NCBI GenBank assembly: GCA_002400415.1
Contig: DGQP01000001.1
Span: 62,001 to 126,000 of the forward strand
DNA from: Chitinophagaceae bacterium UBA4411
GTDB lineage: Bacteria; Bacteroidota; Bacteroidia; Chitinophagales; Chitinophagaceae
Direction of reading: 5' to 3'
DNA: 64,000 nt
The notes under the pieces were generated by a model. That model was given only the letters and a program-made list of their open reading frames with translations. It searched no databases and had not been told where the DNA came from. Numbering within the stretch: the first letter of the stretch is position 1; every line of letters begins with the position of its first letter. This document shows positions 44,106-52,580 of the stretch, one piece after another. Made by a program: the position numbers and the translations under genes.

Positions 44106-45170
44106 TCAGACGACATGATTCCACCCATACACATCTTCTTCGGCACCACTTCTTATTTTTTCCAGTCTATCCTTTAATTGGCCGGAGACACTTTCCTTCC
44201 CATAATCCGGCAAATGAAAATCTGTACCGTCAATATGAACCACACCTATTGGCGAAACAACTGCGGCGGTACCTGCCCCAAAAGCTTCGGTGATTGTTTT
44301 ATTATGAAAAGCAGCAGCCAGTTCATTTACGGACAACTGCCGCTCTTCTGTCCTGAATCCAAGTTGATGGGCTAATGTCAGCAAAGAATCCCTCGTCACA
44401 CCATCCAGTATTGAATCAGATAAGGGCGTCGTTATCAATGTATCATTGATAACGAACAGTACATTCATCATACCCGATTCTTCAATATGCGGATCGTCTT
44501 TCCCATCCGTCCATAATACCTGGTCATATCCTTCCTGCCTGACTAACCGGGTGGGATAGAATGCCCCTCCATAGTTACCGCCGCATTTCGCAAAACCAGT
44601 TCCGCCTCTGGCCGCTCTTACAAATTCAGTTTCAACTTTTACTTTGATCGGTCTTGCATACAATTCAGGCACAGGCCCGGTAAAAACGATAAAACGATAT
44701 TGCTCTGACACCTTCACCCCAAATTTTGCTTCACTGGCATACATGAAGGGGCGGATATACAAGGAAGCTCCTTTTTGAGCAGGTACCCAACTGGCATCTG
44801 TTTCAATCAGTTTCATTAATCCTTCCGTAAAAAATTCTTTTGGCGGAATGGCCATGCACATTCTTTCTAATGAACGGACAAACCGGTCATAATGTTTATC
44901 CAGCCGGAATATATTGATGTGTCCATCCTGCATACGAAAGGCTTTCATGCCTTCGAAAACAGTTTGCCCGTAATGTAGTGCCAGCGTGGCGGGACTTAAT
45001 GAAAGATTGGTAAAAGGAACTATCGCCGGCGAAGACCATTCACCCTCGTCATAATCGGCCACAAGCATGTGATCGGCGACATATTTACCGAACTCAAGTT
45101 GTTCAAAATCCACTTCCTGTATTCTTGATTGTGTTGTCTTCCTGACAACAATGTCGGTCAGTATTTCCAT
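44106..45170 (-). CDS. ilvE: Branched-chain amino acid aminotransferase
   Basis: A 354-residue PLP enzyme of fold type IV that interconverts Leu, Ile and Val with their keto acids. The Schiff-base Lys195 lies in ARGGTGFAKCGGNYGG; other blocks are YGQTVFEGMKAFR, IFRLDKHYDRFVRS, EESGMMNVLFV and SILDGVTRDSLL. Length matches the longer class II BCATs found in eukaryotes and many Bacteroidota. Preceded by the GNAT gene with a 17-bp gap, so cotranscribed. Confidence 0.96.
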   Translation of the reverse strand: MEILTDIVVRKTTQSRIQEVDFEQLEFGKYVADHMLVADYDEGEWSSPAIVPFTNLSLSPATLALHYGQTVFEGMKAFRMQDGHINIFRLDKHYDRFVRSLERMCMAIPPKEFFTEGLMKLIETDASWVPAQKGASLYIRPFMYASEAKFGVKVSEQYRFIVFTGPVPELYARPIKVKVETEFVRAARGGTGFAKCGGNYGGAFYPTRLVRQEGYDQVLWTDGKDDPHIEESGMMNVLFVINDTLITTPLSDSILDGVTRDSLLTLAHQLGFRTEERQLSVNELAAAFHNKTITEAFGAGTAAVVSPIGVVHIDGTDFHLPDYGKESVSGQLKDRLEKIRSGAEEDVYGWNHVV

Positions 45171-45187
45171 ATTGATTGATTTAGGTT

Positions 45188-45700
45188 TTATACCAATAAT
45201 GATTGTTCATACAATTCAGCTGCTTTTACAGCAGCCGTAATAGCAATGGTCATTTTCACATTCGCCCTTTTATACACACCCGGCTCCACTTCCAGGTGAC
45301 GAAACCCGATCTTTTCATACAATTTAATCGCTCCTGCATTCTTTGTATTGGAATACAGGATAATCTCCTTCGCACCAAGTTGCCCTGCTTTTATGAAACT
45401 GGCATAGCTGATTGCTTCTGCAATTCCTTTACGGCGAAAACTTTCATCCACGGCCATCTTGGTAAACTCGTAAATTTCATTGTCCACTTTGCGAAGACCA
45501 ACTGTTCCCGCTACCTCCCCGGCATACAATGCCATTAAAATAGCACCACCTGTTTCCAGGATTGCTTTACCGGGGTTGGTCAGCACCCATTCATCCACCG
45601 GTTCCATCTCAAACCACGCTTCTATCCAGGCCCGGTTGAATTTTTCAAAATAGGGCTGATGTTCCTGCCGGTAATCAACAATATGAATAAGGTTGCTCAT
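45188..45700 (-). CDS. GNAT family N-acetyltransferase
   Basis: A 170-residue acetyl-CoA-dependent transferase. The acetyl-CoA loop is FRRKGIAEAIS (about 88-98, the R/QxxGxG/A motif), preceded by the strand EFTKMAVDESF and followed by KEIILYSNTKNAGAIKLYEKIGF. It overlaps the upstream EamA gene by 4 bp and so is coupled to it. Acceptor unknown; the neighbourhood suggests an amino acid or amine. Confidence 0.9.
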   Translation of the reverse strand: MSNLIHIVDYRQEHQPYFEKFNRAWIEAWFEMEPVDEWVLTNPGKAILETGGAILMALYAGEVAGTVGLRKVDNEIYEFTKMAVDESFRRKGIAEAISYASFIKAGQLGAKEIILYSNTKNAGAIKLYEKIGFRHLEVEPGVYKRANVKMTIAITAAVKAAELYEQSLLV

Positions 45701-46593
45701 CTCTTTACTTTTTTAAATTCACGATTTACTATATATACTCCTCCTAAAGTAATCAGGGTTCCAACGACCATCTGCGCATTCATTTTTTCAGATAATAGCA
45801 ACCACCCGATCAGTACGGCCACAACAGGATTAATATATGCATAAACGGAAACACGGGTGGGTGGCAGTTTGCTGATCATAAATACATAAGCTGAATAGGC
45901 GATCAGTGAACCGAACACAATAAGATATATCAAAGCCAGCCATGCGTTTTGCCCTACATTTGCCATATTCACATACTTGCCCGTAACGCCACAGATGATC
46001 AGTACAAGCACACCGGCGATCAGCATCTGCAGACCCACATTGAATAGAATATTGATCGGTGGCCTTTCTTTTGAAGTATAAACAGTACCGAATGACCAGG
46101 ACAAAGTGGAGAGGATTGCCAGCACCACACCCAATACAAACGAGCTGCTTTTCATTTGCCCGAGGTAATCATAAAAGATCGTCATCACCCCTGCAAACCC
46201 AATAATCAAACCAATAAGCATCAACCGGCTGATTTTTGCGCATTTTGATAACCATACCGTGAACAGGGCAATAAATAAGGGAACGAGAGCGGCAATGATT
46301 GCCGCCAGCCCTCCGCTGATATACTCCACTGACCAGGTAAGCAGTCCATTTGCAATACACAGCAAGAAGATACTTTGCACTGATATCTTTTTTAAGATAT
46401 CCTTATTGGGTATCTTATATCCTTTTAGCAGGAAATAACTGACAAGCACAGCGCCGGATATAAATTGTCTTAACCCCGAAATAAATAAACCGGGTATTTC
46501 CTGTGCTCCCACTCTTGCGGCAATATAGGTGGTTCCCCAGAAGAAGCTGACAATGCCCAGTGCGATATACGCTTTATGTAGTTCTCTTTTCAT
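45697..46593 (-). CDS. EamA/DMT-family transporter
   Basis: A 298-residue permease with ten hydrophobic helices in two EamA halves (FFWGTTYIAAR at the start; SAYVFMISKLPPTRVSVYAYINPVVAVLIG in the second half, split here over residues about 232-262). DMT proteins of this type export amino acids or other small metabolites. It leads the operon with the acetyltransferase and BCAT and is divergent from a MocR regulator that probably controls it. Confidence 0.9.
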   Translation of the reverse strand: MKRELHKAYIALGIVSFFWGTTYIAARVGAQEIPGLFISGLRQFISGAVLVSYFLLKGYKIPNKDILKKISVQSIFLLCIANGLLTWSVEYISGGLAAIIAALVPLFIALFTVWLSKCAKISRLMLIGLIIGFAGVMTIFYDYLGQMKSSSFVLGVVLAILSTLSWSFGTVYTSKERPPINILFNVGLQMLIAGVLVLIICGVTGKYVNMANVGQNAWLALIYLIVFGSLIAYSAYVFMISKLPPTRVSVYAYINPVVAVLIGWLLLSEKMNAQMVVGTLITLGGVYIVNREFKKVKR

Positions 46594-46733
46594 CGTTGGC
46601 TTTTATGTTTCCGGCAAAGCAATTGCGTCAGTTCACTATGGTTTATTCTGTCCGTCACTTAACAACAGGGACATACAGAAACGACAGTGCAAATCTTTAC
46701 AGAATTTCTTAAAAAAAACAGATGCAGTTTTTG

Positions 46734-46741
46734 TATTTTTG
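46734..46741 (+). promoter_or_regulatory. -7 element of the MocR gene
   Basis: TATTTTTG, 22 bp before the ATG. The 170-bp divergent gap also holds an interrupted inverted repeat TTCTGT...ACAGAA around 46648-46682 that might be a regulator site; no clear -33 box is seen. Confidence 0.35.
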
Positions 46742-46763
46742 ACCATATCAGATTTTTTAACAA

Positions 46764-48200
46764 ATGGCGAAAACCAACCACAATGACGATCATCTGTATA
46801 TGCAGGTGGCCACCGGGCTTGAAAAAATGATCAGTGATGATGTATTGAAGATCGGCGACAAACTCCCTTCCGTAAGAGTGCTGAGTGATGAATACGGTAT
46901 CAGTATGGGAACGGCTTTCCAGGCCTATTATCATCTCGAAGGAAAAGGCCTGATCGAATCAAGACCTAAATCAGGTTACTATGTCCGCTTCAGTAAGCGC
47001 CGTTTCCCGGAACTTCCCAAGGTAGTACAACCCGATCCCCTGTCACATGAAGTGAGTGTGAAGGAAATGATCGCTTCTATCTATTCGGATATCACTGCGG
47101 GCAATGTGATTAATTTTGCACTGGCTGTACCCGATACATCTTTATTACCTGCAGCCAAGATCAGTAAATCGGTTGTGCATGTTTTGCGCAATCACCCCAA
47201 TGCCTGCATCAATTATGAACACCCGCAGGGTAATGTGGAATTAAGAAAGCAAATCGCCAAACTGGCTTTCAACTGGGGTGGCAAAATAAAAGCAGATGAT
47301 GTGCTGGTAACAGGTGGCTGCCTCGAAGCAATAACTCTGTGCATTAAAGCTATCACCCGGCCGGGAGATACTATCGCTATTGAATCGCCTAATTATTTTG
47401 GCCTTTTCCAGGCCATCGAACAGATGGGATTGAAAGTAGTTGAGCTCTCCTCTTCTCCTGTTGATGGCCTTGATCTCGGTTGCCTGGAAAAGACGGTCAG
47501 AAAATATGATATCAAAGCCTGCGTGGTAATTCCCAATTTCAATAACCCGTTAGGCGGATGTATGCCTGAAGAAAATAAAAAGAAATTAGTGGAGATCATC
47601 ACAAAACATAATATCCCGCTGATCGAAGATGATATTTATGGCGACCTTTATTTTGGCAAGCAACGCCCCCGCACCTGCAAGTACTATGATACCAAAGGTC
47701 TGGTAATGCATTGTTCTTCCTTATCCAAATCTCTCACCCCCGGCTACCGCATCGGCTGGACCATCCCCGGTAAATTCATTGACCAGGTGAAACAGATCAA
47801 ACGGATCCACAATATCAGCTCTCCCACTTTAACACAAGCCGCTATTGCTCATTTCCTGCAGAATGGCCGTTATGAATACCATTTGAAGAATATCCGCAAA
47901 GCCCTGTACACCCAGAGCCTGCGTTATTTGCAGGCCATTATTCAATATTTCCCGGAAGACACTAAGGTATCGAGGCCCCATGGAGGTTTTGTATTATGGG
48001 TACAGCTGAACAAAAAAATAAATGCGTTCAAACTGCGGACAGAAGCGATGAAGCATAATATCTCCATCGTACCAGGCAAAATATTTTCTGCCAGTTCCAA
48101 TTACGGCAATTGCATCCGCATCAGTTTTGGCAAACCCTGGAGTGATGATGCCGATTATGGATTAATGATGCTGGGAAAAATGATTAAGAAGATGATATAA
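46764..48200 (+). CDS. MocR-type GntR/aminotransferase regulator
   Basis: A 478-residue fusion of a GntR winged helix (about 10-78: GDKLPSVRVLSDEYGISMGT, GLIESRPKSGYYV) with a fold-type I aminotransferase-like domain. The PLP Lys322 is in SSLSKSLTPGYRIGW, with NFNNPLGG and EDDIYGDL also present. MocR proteins such as GabR and PdxR bind PLP and an amine effector and usually regulate the divergent gene. That points to the EamA transporter operon next door as the target, with an amino acid or amine as the signal. The protein may also be autoregulated. Confidence 0.94.
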   Translation: MAKTNHNDDHLYMQVATGLEKMISDDVLKIGDKLPSVRVLSDEYGISMGTAFQAYYHLEGKGLIESRPKSGYYVRFSKRRFPELPKVVQPDPLSHEVSVKEMIASIYSDITAGNVINFALAVPDTSLLPAAKISKSVVHVLRNHPNACINYEHPQGNVELRKQIAKLAFNWGGKIKADDVLVTGGCLEAITLCIKAITRPGDTIAIESPNYFGLFQAIEQMGLKVVELSSSPVDGLDLGCLEKTVRKYDIKACVVIPNFNNPLGGCMPEENKKKLVEIITKHNIPLIEDDIYGDLYFGKQRPRTCKYYDTKGLVMHCSSLSKSLTPGYRIGWTIPGKFIDQVKQIKRIHNISSPTLTQAAIAHFLQNGRYEYHLKNIRKALYTQSLRYLQAIIQYFPEDTKVSRPHGGFVLWVQLNKKINAFKLRTEAMKHNISIVPGKIFSASSNYGNCIRISFGKPWSDDADYGLMMLGKMIKKMI

Positions 48201-48235
48201 CCGACAGGCAAATAATCAGCCATTTTGATGGTTTA

Positions 48236-49657
48236 TCATCTTTGCTTCTTTTTCCGGTAATAATAAAATAGGGGGATACCTATCGCTGTTAATAATAATC
48301 CCAGTACAGAATTAATCACGGGTTGTTTATGGGCCAGGTAATTACTAACATCATTCCATACTGTAACTATTAAGTAAAACGCAGAAAAACCAATGAACAA
48401 AACAGGCACCCAGGGATAACCCCACATTTTGTAAGGCCTTTCTTTTCCCGGCATCTTCTTTCGCAATAAGAAGATACCCACCGCCCCTACCCCGTAAGCG
48501 ATCCAGGTAATAAAAACAAACATATCGGCCAGCATATCAAAAGAACCCGAGATGATAAAAACAGAGGTCCAGATGCCATGTAACCATAAGGCATTGCCCG
48601 GAGTTTGGTATTTTGCATGTTCCTTACCTGTCCAGGGCATAAATACTTTATCCTTTCCCATCGCGTAAGTGATGCGGGTGGTTGCCATGATATTTCCATT
48701 GATTGCCCCAAACGTACAGATAACGATCAGTGCCGCCACAACAGCACCCCCTGTTTTACCAAAGGCAACTGCAATCGCATCCGCCGCTACTAATGGGGAA
48801 GCAGCAATTTTTTCCACCGGCAATACATAGAGATAGGCCTGGTTTACTAAAACATATACGGCAATACAGGCAAACACACCAATGATCAAACTGCGGGGAA
48901 TATTCTTTTGCGGTTCCTTGATCTCACCGGCCATCGAGGTAATATTGATCCAGCCATCATACGAAAAAAATGCCCCCGTCATGGCTACTATAACTGCACT
49001 CATCAAATCAAATCCTTCTTTAGGATGTTCAGCCTGTACAAAATTTTGTACCGACCCGTTCCCGGAAAATAAAATACCAACGATCAATGCCCCGATCACA
49101 ACTATTTTAATAAACGTAGATACCACCTGGAAATAACTTCCTGCTTTTACGCTGCGGTAATTCAGGTAGGTAAGCCCGATGGTAAGTGCTACTGCTAATG
49201 ACTTGACGCCAAAGTTTTCCAGCGGGTGCAGGTCACCGATAAAAGGGATATGCCAGGTTAAATTTTGTTCGGCGATAGTATCAAATCTGGGTAAATGCAA
49301 AAAATAATCGGCATACTGTGCACAGACAAAAGCGATAGCTGCAACAGCTGCTGTATTGATCACGGCAAATGCAGCCCATCCGTATAAAAAAGCAATGAAC
49401 TCCCCGAACATCACCCGGAAATACACATAGATACCACCTGTCTCAGGCAACATAGCACCCAATTCAGCATAGATCAGTGCACCGAATAAAGAAAATATCC
49501 CGGCAATCACCCAGACCAGTGTCAGCCATACCGGAGAACCCAGTTCATGCGCCATACTCGCCGGTTTCATAAACACGCCGGAGCCAATGATACTGCCAAT
49601 GATAATGGAAGTAGCTGACCAGAAGCCTATTTTTTTTGCCAGGGAAGCCGCAGACAT
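48236..49657 (-). CDS. APC-superfamily amino acid permease
   Basis: A 473-residue transporter with twelve predicted helices. The first helix carries the unwound substrate-site motif IIGSGVF (about 21-27), and the FSYDGWINITSMAGEIKEPQ region is typical of the family. Closest in general look to the LAT/Gly-type APC members. Substrate unknown. I start at ATG 49657 (MSAASLAKK). The gene is convergent with mocR. Confidence 0.92.
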   Translation of the reverse strand: MSAASLAKKIGFWSATSIIIGSIIGSGVFMKPASMAHELGSPVWLTLVWVIAGIFSLFGALIYAELGAMLPETGGIYVYFRVMFGEFIAFLYGWAAFAVINTAAVAAIAFVCAQYADYFLHLPRFDTIAEQNLTWHIPFIGDLHPLENFGVKSLAVALTIGLTYLNYRSVKAGSYFQVVSTFIKIVVIGALIVGILFSGNGSVQNFVQAEHPKEGFDLMSAVIVAMTGAFFSYDGWINITSMAGEIKEPQKNIPRSLIIGVFACIAVYVLVNQAYLYVLPVEKIAASPLVAADAIAVAFGKTGGAVVAALIVICTFGAINGNIMATTRITYAMGKDKVFMPWTGKEHAKYQTPGNALWLHGIWTSVFIISGSFDMLADMFVFITWIAYGVGAVGIFLLRKKMPGKERPYKMWGYPWVPVLFIGFSAFYLIVTVWNDVSNYLAHKQPVINSVLGLLLTAIGIPLFYYYRKKKQR

Positions 49658-49722
49658 AATGAACAAGGAAGATAGGGAATATTTGATTGCTTATTTAAAG
49701 TGAAGCGCCTGTGTCGATTCAT

Positions 49723-49920
49723 AAAAAAAAGCCCCATCCGCGATGAGGCTTTAAAATCGTTTGCGTTTTCTGGTTTCAACCCGAATATCCTTTTCAGTAA
49801 GCATAAAGTTAACTGCTTGCTGTCGTGACATACTCCCGGCCCGGATACAGGTCTTTCCCGGAAGATTAACAGGTACGGCAGGATTTGGATGCCAGAATTG
49901 GTGAAAAGAACTGAGTAGCT
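49723..49920 (-). ncRNA. Candidate structured RNA A, about 190 nt (6S-like shape?)
   Basis: A textbook promoter on the minus strand, TTG (49954-49952), 20 bp, TATATTTG (49931-49924), and a terminator 170-200 bp later bracket a short transcript. Three nested arm pairs are visible: 49892-49897 with 49768-49773 (TTCTGG/CCAGAA), 49880-49884 with 49787-49791 (ATCCT/AGGAT) and 49866-49870 with 49808-49812 (GTTAA/TTAAC), giving a rod with internal loops. Length and shape recall 6S RNA, but I see no decisive signature. Alternatively it encodes a 26-residue basic peptide (ATG 49831 to TAA 49751, ending RVETRKRKRF), whose stop overlaps the terminator stem. Confidence 0.45.
49728..49752 (-). terminator. 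Terminator of candidate RNA A
   Basis: Stem AAAGCC-C-CATC/GATG-A-GGCTTT with a 3-nt loop and, on the minus strand, an eight-T tail. It lies upstream of the permease gene, so it must end another minus-strand transcript. Confidence 0.8.
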
Positions 49921-50009
49921 GTACAAATATAATTACAGGCAGGGCCTGAAGCAAGAACTACAGATGATTTTTTTGAACAAGAAAGATCGTATTTTTTCGT
50001 TCTTGCAGT

Positions 50010-50648
50010 ATGAAATGCAGCTTTCTCCTCTTGTTATCAGTTTTTATCAGCAACAGCTTATTCAGTCAGATCAATTTCTATAACCTCAGCCTCACCGATA
50101 GTACAAAGCCCATATTATATATTGCTCATGAAAACAGGGTAACGCTAAAAGGAATTAAAAACCAACTCTCAATGAGCAAAATTGCTGTAGCCGGTTGCGG
50201 CAGCTCCATTTCCAAATCAGGAAATCAATCCTATATAATAAGAGTACGTACTACCGGTATATGTACGCTTACTTACTCAGAATATGGCAAACTTATTTTT
50301 ACTAAAAAAATCAGGGCAGAATTAATACCCTACCCGGTTGCTACTGTAAATGGGCTGAGAGATACTATTGTAAAAGTAAAAAATTTACTGGCCAGTCCCT
50401 TTATCTCCGTCCGCTACCCCGGTTGCTCTTTAAAAATAAATTACATTATCCTCTCTTTTAAAACAACATTCATTAGAGGTACAGACAGCACGGATTTTTT
50501 TGCTAAAACTTCTTACTTTTCATCGGAACAAATAAAACTCATAAAACAATCAGAGCCGGGAGATATTATTTACTTTACAGAAATCAGAGGTACATCACCT
50601 GATGCAAGGATCAGTAAACTCTCATCCTTCTGGATCAGGATCGAATAA
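50010..50648 (+). CDS. Secreted protein resembling the C-terminal domain of GldM
   Basis: A 212-residue protein with signal peptide (MKCSFLLLLSVFISNSLFSQ). The second half follows the pattern of the GldM C-terminal domain: IPYPVATVNGLRD, ISVRYPGCSLKINYIILSFK, FSSEQIKLIKQSEPGDIIYF and ISKLSSFWIRI. GldM is the rotating T9SS/gliding motor shaft in the periplasm; this protein lacks the membrane anchor and the other GldM domains. It may bind a T9SS partner or use the same fold for something else. The first 100 residues are a beta-rich region I do not recognise. It is a single gene. Confidence 0.7.
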   Translation: MKCSFLLLLSVFISNSLFSQINFYNLSLTDSTKPILYIAHENRVTLKGIKNQLSMSKIAVAGCGSSISKSGNQSYIIRVRTTGICTLTYSEYGKLIFTKKIRAELIPYPVATVNGLRDTIVKVKNLLASPFISVRYPGCSLKINYIILSFKTTFIRGTDSTDFFAKTSYFSSEQIKLIKQSEPGDIIYFTEIRGTSPDARISKLSSFWIRIE

Positions 50649-50652
50649 AAAA

Positions 50653-50674
50653 TCCCGCCTCTTCCGAAGCGGGA
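50653..50674 (-). terminator. Terminator of the ABC-F gene
   Basis: Stem TCCCGC/GCGGGA with a 10-nt loop; on the minus strand it is followed by T6. It lies 68 bp beyond the ABC-F stop, after the heptamer repeat. Confidence 0.75.
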
Positions 50675-50693
50675 CATATCTTGTCTTATTATC

Positions 50694-50742
50694 GACTCCC
50701 GACTACATTTCTCCCCATTCTCCACTGTCAATTTTCCACTCC
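50694..50742. repeat. Degenerate 7-bp tandem repeat downstream of the ABC-F gene
   Basis: Seven heptamers on the plus strand: GACTCCC, GACTACA, TTTCTCC, CCATTCT, CCACTGT, CAATTTT, CCACTCC. It lies between the stop codon and the terminator, so it is transcribed but not translated. Confidence 0.7.
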
Positions 50743-52367
50743 TATTTATACATCTCCTCCTTCAACCCTTTCACCCGTTCATCAACCAGGTATTCATCAA
50801 ACGTCGTCAGGCGGTCAATGATGCCTTTCGGTGTTAATTCGATCACCCGGTTAGCTACGGTTTGCATAAACGTATGGTCATGGCTCGTTAACAACACGAT
50901 GCCTTTGTAATCGGTACATTGTTCGTTAAAGCTCTGGATGCTTTCCAGGTCAAGGTGGTTGGTGGGCTGATCCAGCAAAATAACATTCGGGCTCTGCAGC
51001 ATCATCCGGCTCAGCATGCAGCGTACTTTTTCACCACCACTCAATACATTCGTCTTCTTGAGTACATCATCACCACTGAATAACATTTTACCTAAGAACC
51101 CACGCAGGAAAGGCTCATCCACATCTTTCACATGATCGGGAACATACTGCCGGAGCCAGTCCATCAGGTTATCTTGCCCGGTAAAGAACTCGCTGTTCTC
51201 CTGTGGCAGGTAAGCATGGGTAACGGTGGTACCCCATTCATAAGAACCACTGTCCGCAATCGTGTTGGCGGTAATGATATTAAAGAAACTGGTCACCGCC
51301 AGCGGGTCACGGCTCAGCAAAGCAATCTTATCACCTTTGTTCACCGTAAATGTTACGTCTTTGAACAGCACGCGGCCATCCACCGATTTGGATAGTTTTT
51401 CAATATTCAGGATCTGGTTACCCACTTCCCGCAGCGGCTGGAAAATAATACCCGGGTACTTGCGGTAACTCGGTTCTATTTCTTCAATACTCAATTTTTC
51501 TAATGCTTTCTTACGGCTGGTGGCCTGTTTACTTTTTGAAGCATTTGCACTGAAACGGGCAATGAAGTCGATCAAGGCCTGCCGCTTTTCTTCCACTTTT
51601 TTATTCTTATCGTTGATCTGGCGGGCCATCAGTTGGGATGATTCATACCAGAACGTGTAGTTCCCGGTAAATATCTTGACCTTCTGGCGGTCCACATCAG
51701 CCACATGCGTACACACAGCGTCTAAGAAGTGACGGTCGTGGCTCACCACCAGTACAATGTTCTCATAATCCGCCAGGAAATTCTCCAACCAGCTGATCGT
51801 TTCGATATCGAGACCGTTGGTCGGTTCATCCAGTAACAAAATATCAGGATTACCGAAGATGGCCTGTGCGAGCAACACCCTTACTTTTAAAGTAGAAGGA
51901 ATATCTTTCATCAGTGCCGCATGAAATTCTTCTTTTACTCCCAGTTCACTTAATAAAGTGGCAGCATCACTGTCAGCGGTATAACCGCCCATTTCACCAA
52001 ACTCAGCTTCCAGTTCACCGGCCCGCATACCATCTTCTTCGGTAAAATCCGCCAGTGCATAGATAGCTTCCCGTTCCTTGGCCACCTGCCACAGTTTGCT
52101 ATGCCCCATCATTACCGTATTTAATACGGTCTGATCATCAAATTCAAACTGGTTTTGTTTCAATATCGCCATTCGTTCACCCGGAGTGATCGTAACGGTT
52201 CCTTTATTCGGCTCGATTTCGCCGCTTAATATTTTCAGGAAGGTACTTTTACCGGCGCCGTTGGCCCCAATCACTCCATAACAATTACCCTTGGTGAAAT
52301 TGAGGTTAACTTCTTCAAACAATACCCGTTTACCGTAAGCCAGTTTCAGGTCTTTTACACTGATCAT
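50742..52367 (-). CDS. ABC-F family ATPase with degenerate second site
   Basis: A 541-residue soluble protein with two ABC domains and no membrane segment, as in ABC-F translation factors (EttA, YbiT, Uup). NBD1 is intact: GANGAGKST (34-42), signature in the DIPSTLKVRVLLAQA region, and ILLLDEPTNGLD. The linker (about 255-310) with KQATSRKKALEKL is the tRNA-interacting PtIM. In NBD2 the Walker A reads LLSRDPLAVTSFF (about 348-360), without the GKS/T lysine, and Walker B is ILLDQPTNHLD with Gln467 in place of the catalytic Glu. NBD2 can hardly hydrolyse ATP. The layout is closest to YbiT. It probably acts on the ribosome E site. Confidence 0.9.
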   Translation of the reverse strand: MISVKDLKLAYGKRVLFEEVNLNFTKGNCYGVIGANGAGKSTFLKILSGEIEPNKGTVTITPGERMAILKQNQFEFDDQTVLNTVMMGHSKLWQVAKEREAIYALADFTEEDGMRAGELEAEFGEMGGYTADSDAATLLSELGVKEEFHAALMKDIPSTLKVRVLLAQAIFGNPDILLLDEPTNGLDIETISWLENFLADYENIVLVVSHDRHFLDAVCTHVADVDRQKVKIFTGNYTFWYESSQLMARQINDKNKKVEEKRQALIDFIARFSANASKSKQATSRKKALEKLSIEEIEPSYRKYPGIIFQPLREVGNQILNIEKLSKSVDGRVLFKDVTFTVNKGDKIALLSRDPLAVTSFFNIITANTIADSGSYEWGTTVTHAYLPQENSEFFTGQDNLMDWLRQYVPDHVKDVDEPFLRGFLGKMLFSGDDVLKKTNVLSGGEKVRCMLSRMMLQSPNVILLDQPTNHLDLESIQSFNEQCTDYKGIVLLTSHDHTFMQTVANRVIELTPKGIIDRLTTFDEYLVDERVKGLKEEMYK

Positions 52368-52522
52368 TGTTGCTGCTGATTTTAAGGCGGCCCGCCCGAA
52401 TGTTCCGCCTATTAAAATTTTTTTGAATTACCGATTTCAGAACGGGCGGGCAAAGGTAAGGCTTAACAGCCGATCTGTCGCGGCGTTTTTCCCCTATTGG
52501 CAGGCGGGCAGGGTGCACAAAA

Positions 52523-52553
52523 AATCCCGTTCAGTGTTAAACTGAACGGGATT
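52523..52553 (-). terminator. Terminator of the M12-type metalloprotease gene
   Basis: Perfect 13-bp stem AATCCCGTTCAGT/ACTGAACGGGATT with 5-nt loop; T6 follows on the minus strand. Confidence 0.92.
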
Positions 52554-52580
52554 GATTTATAAGCTGATAATCAACTGTTC

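Noticed and set aside
49751..49954. 67-residue frame starting with TTG at 49954
   Set aside because: The TTG is the -33 box of the promoter; any peptide must start downstream, at 49831.
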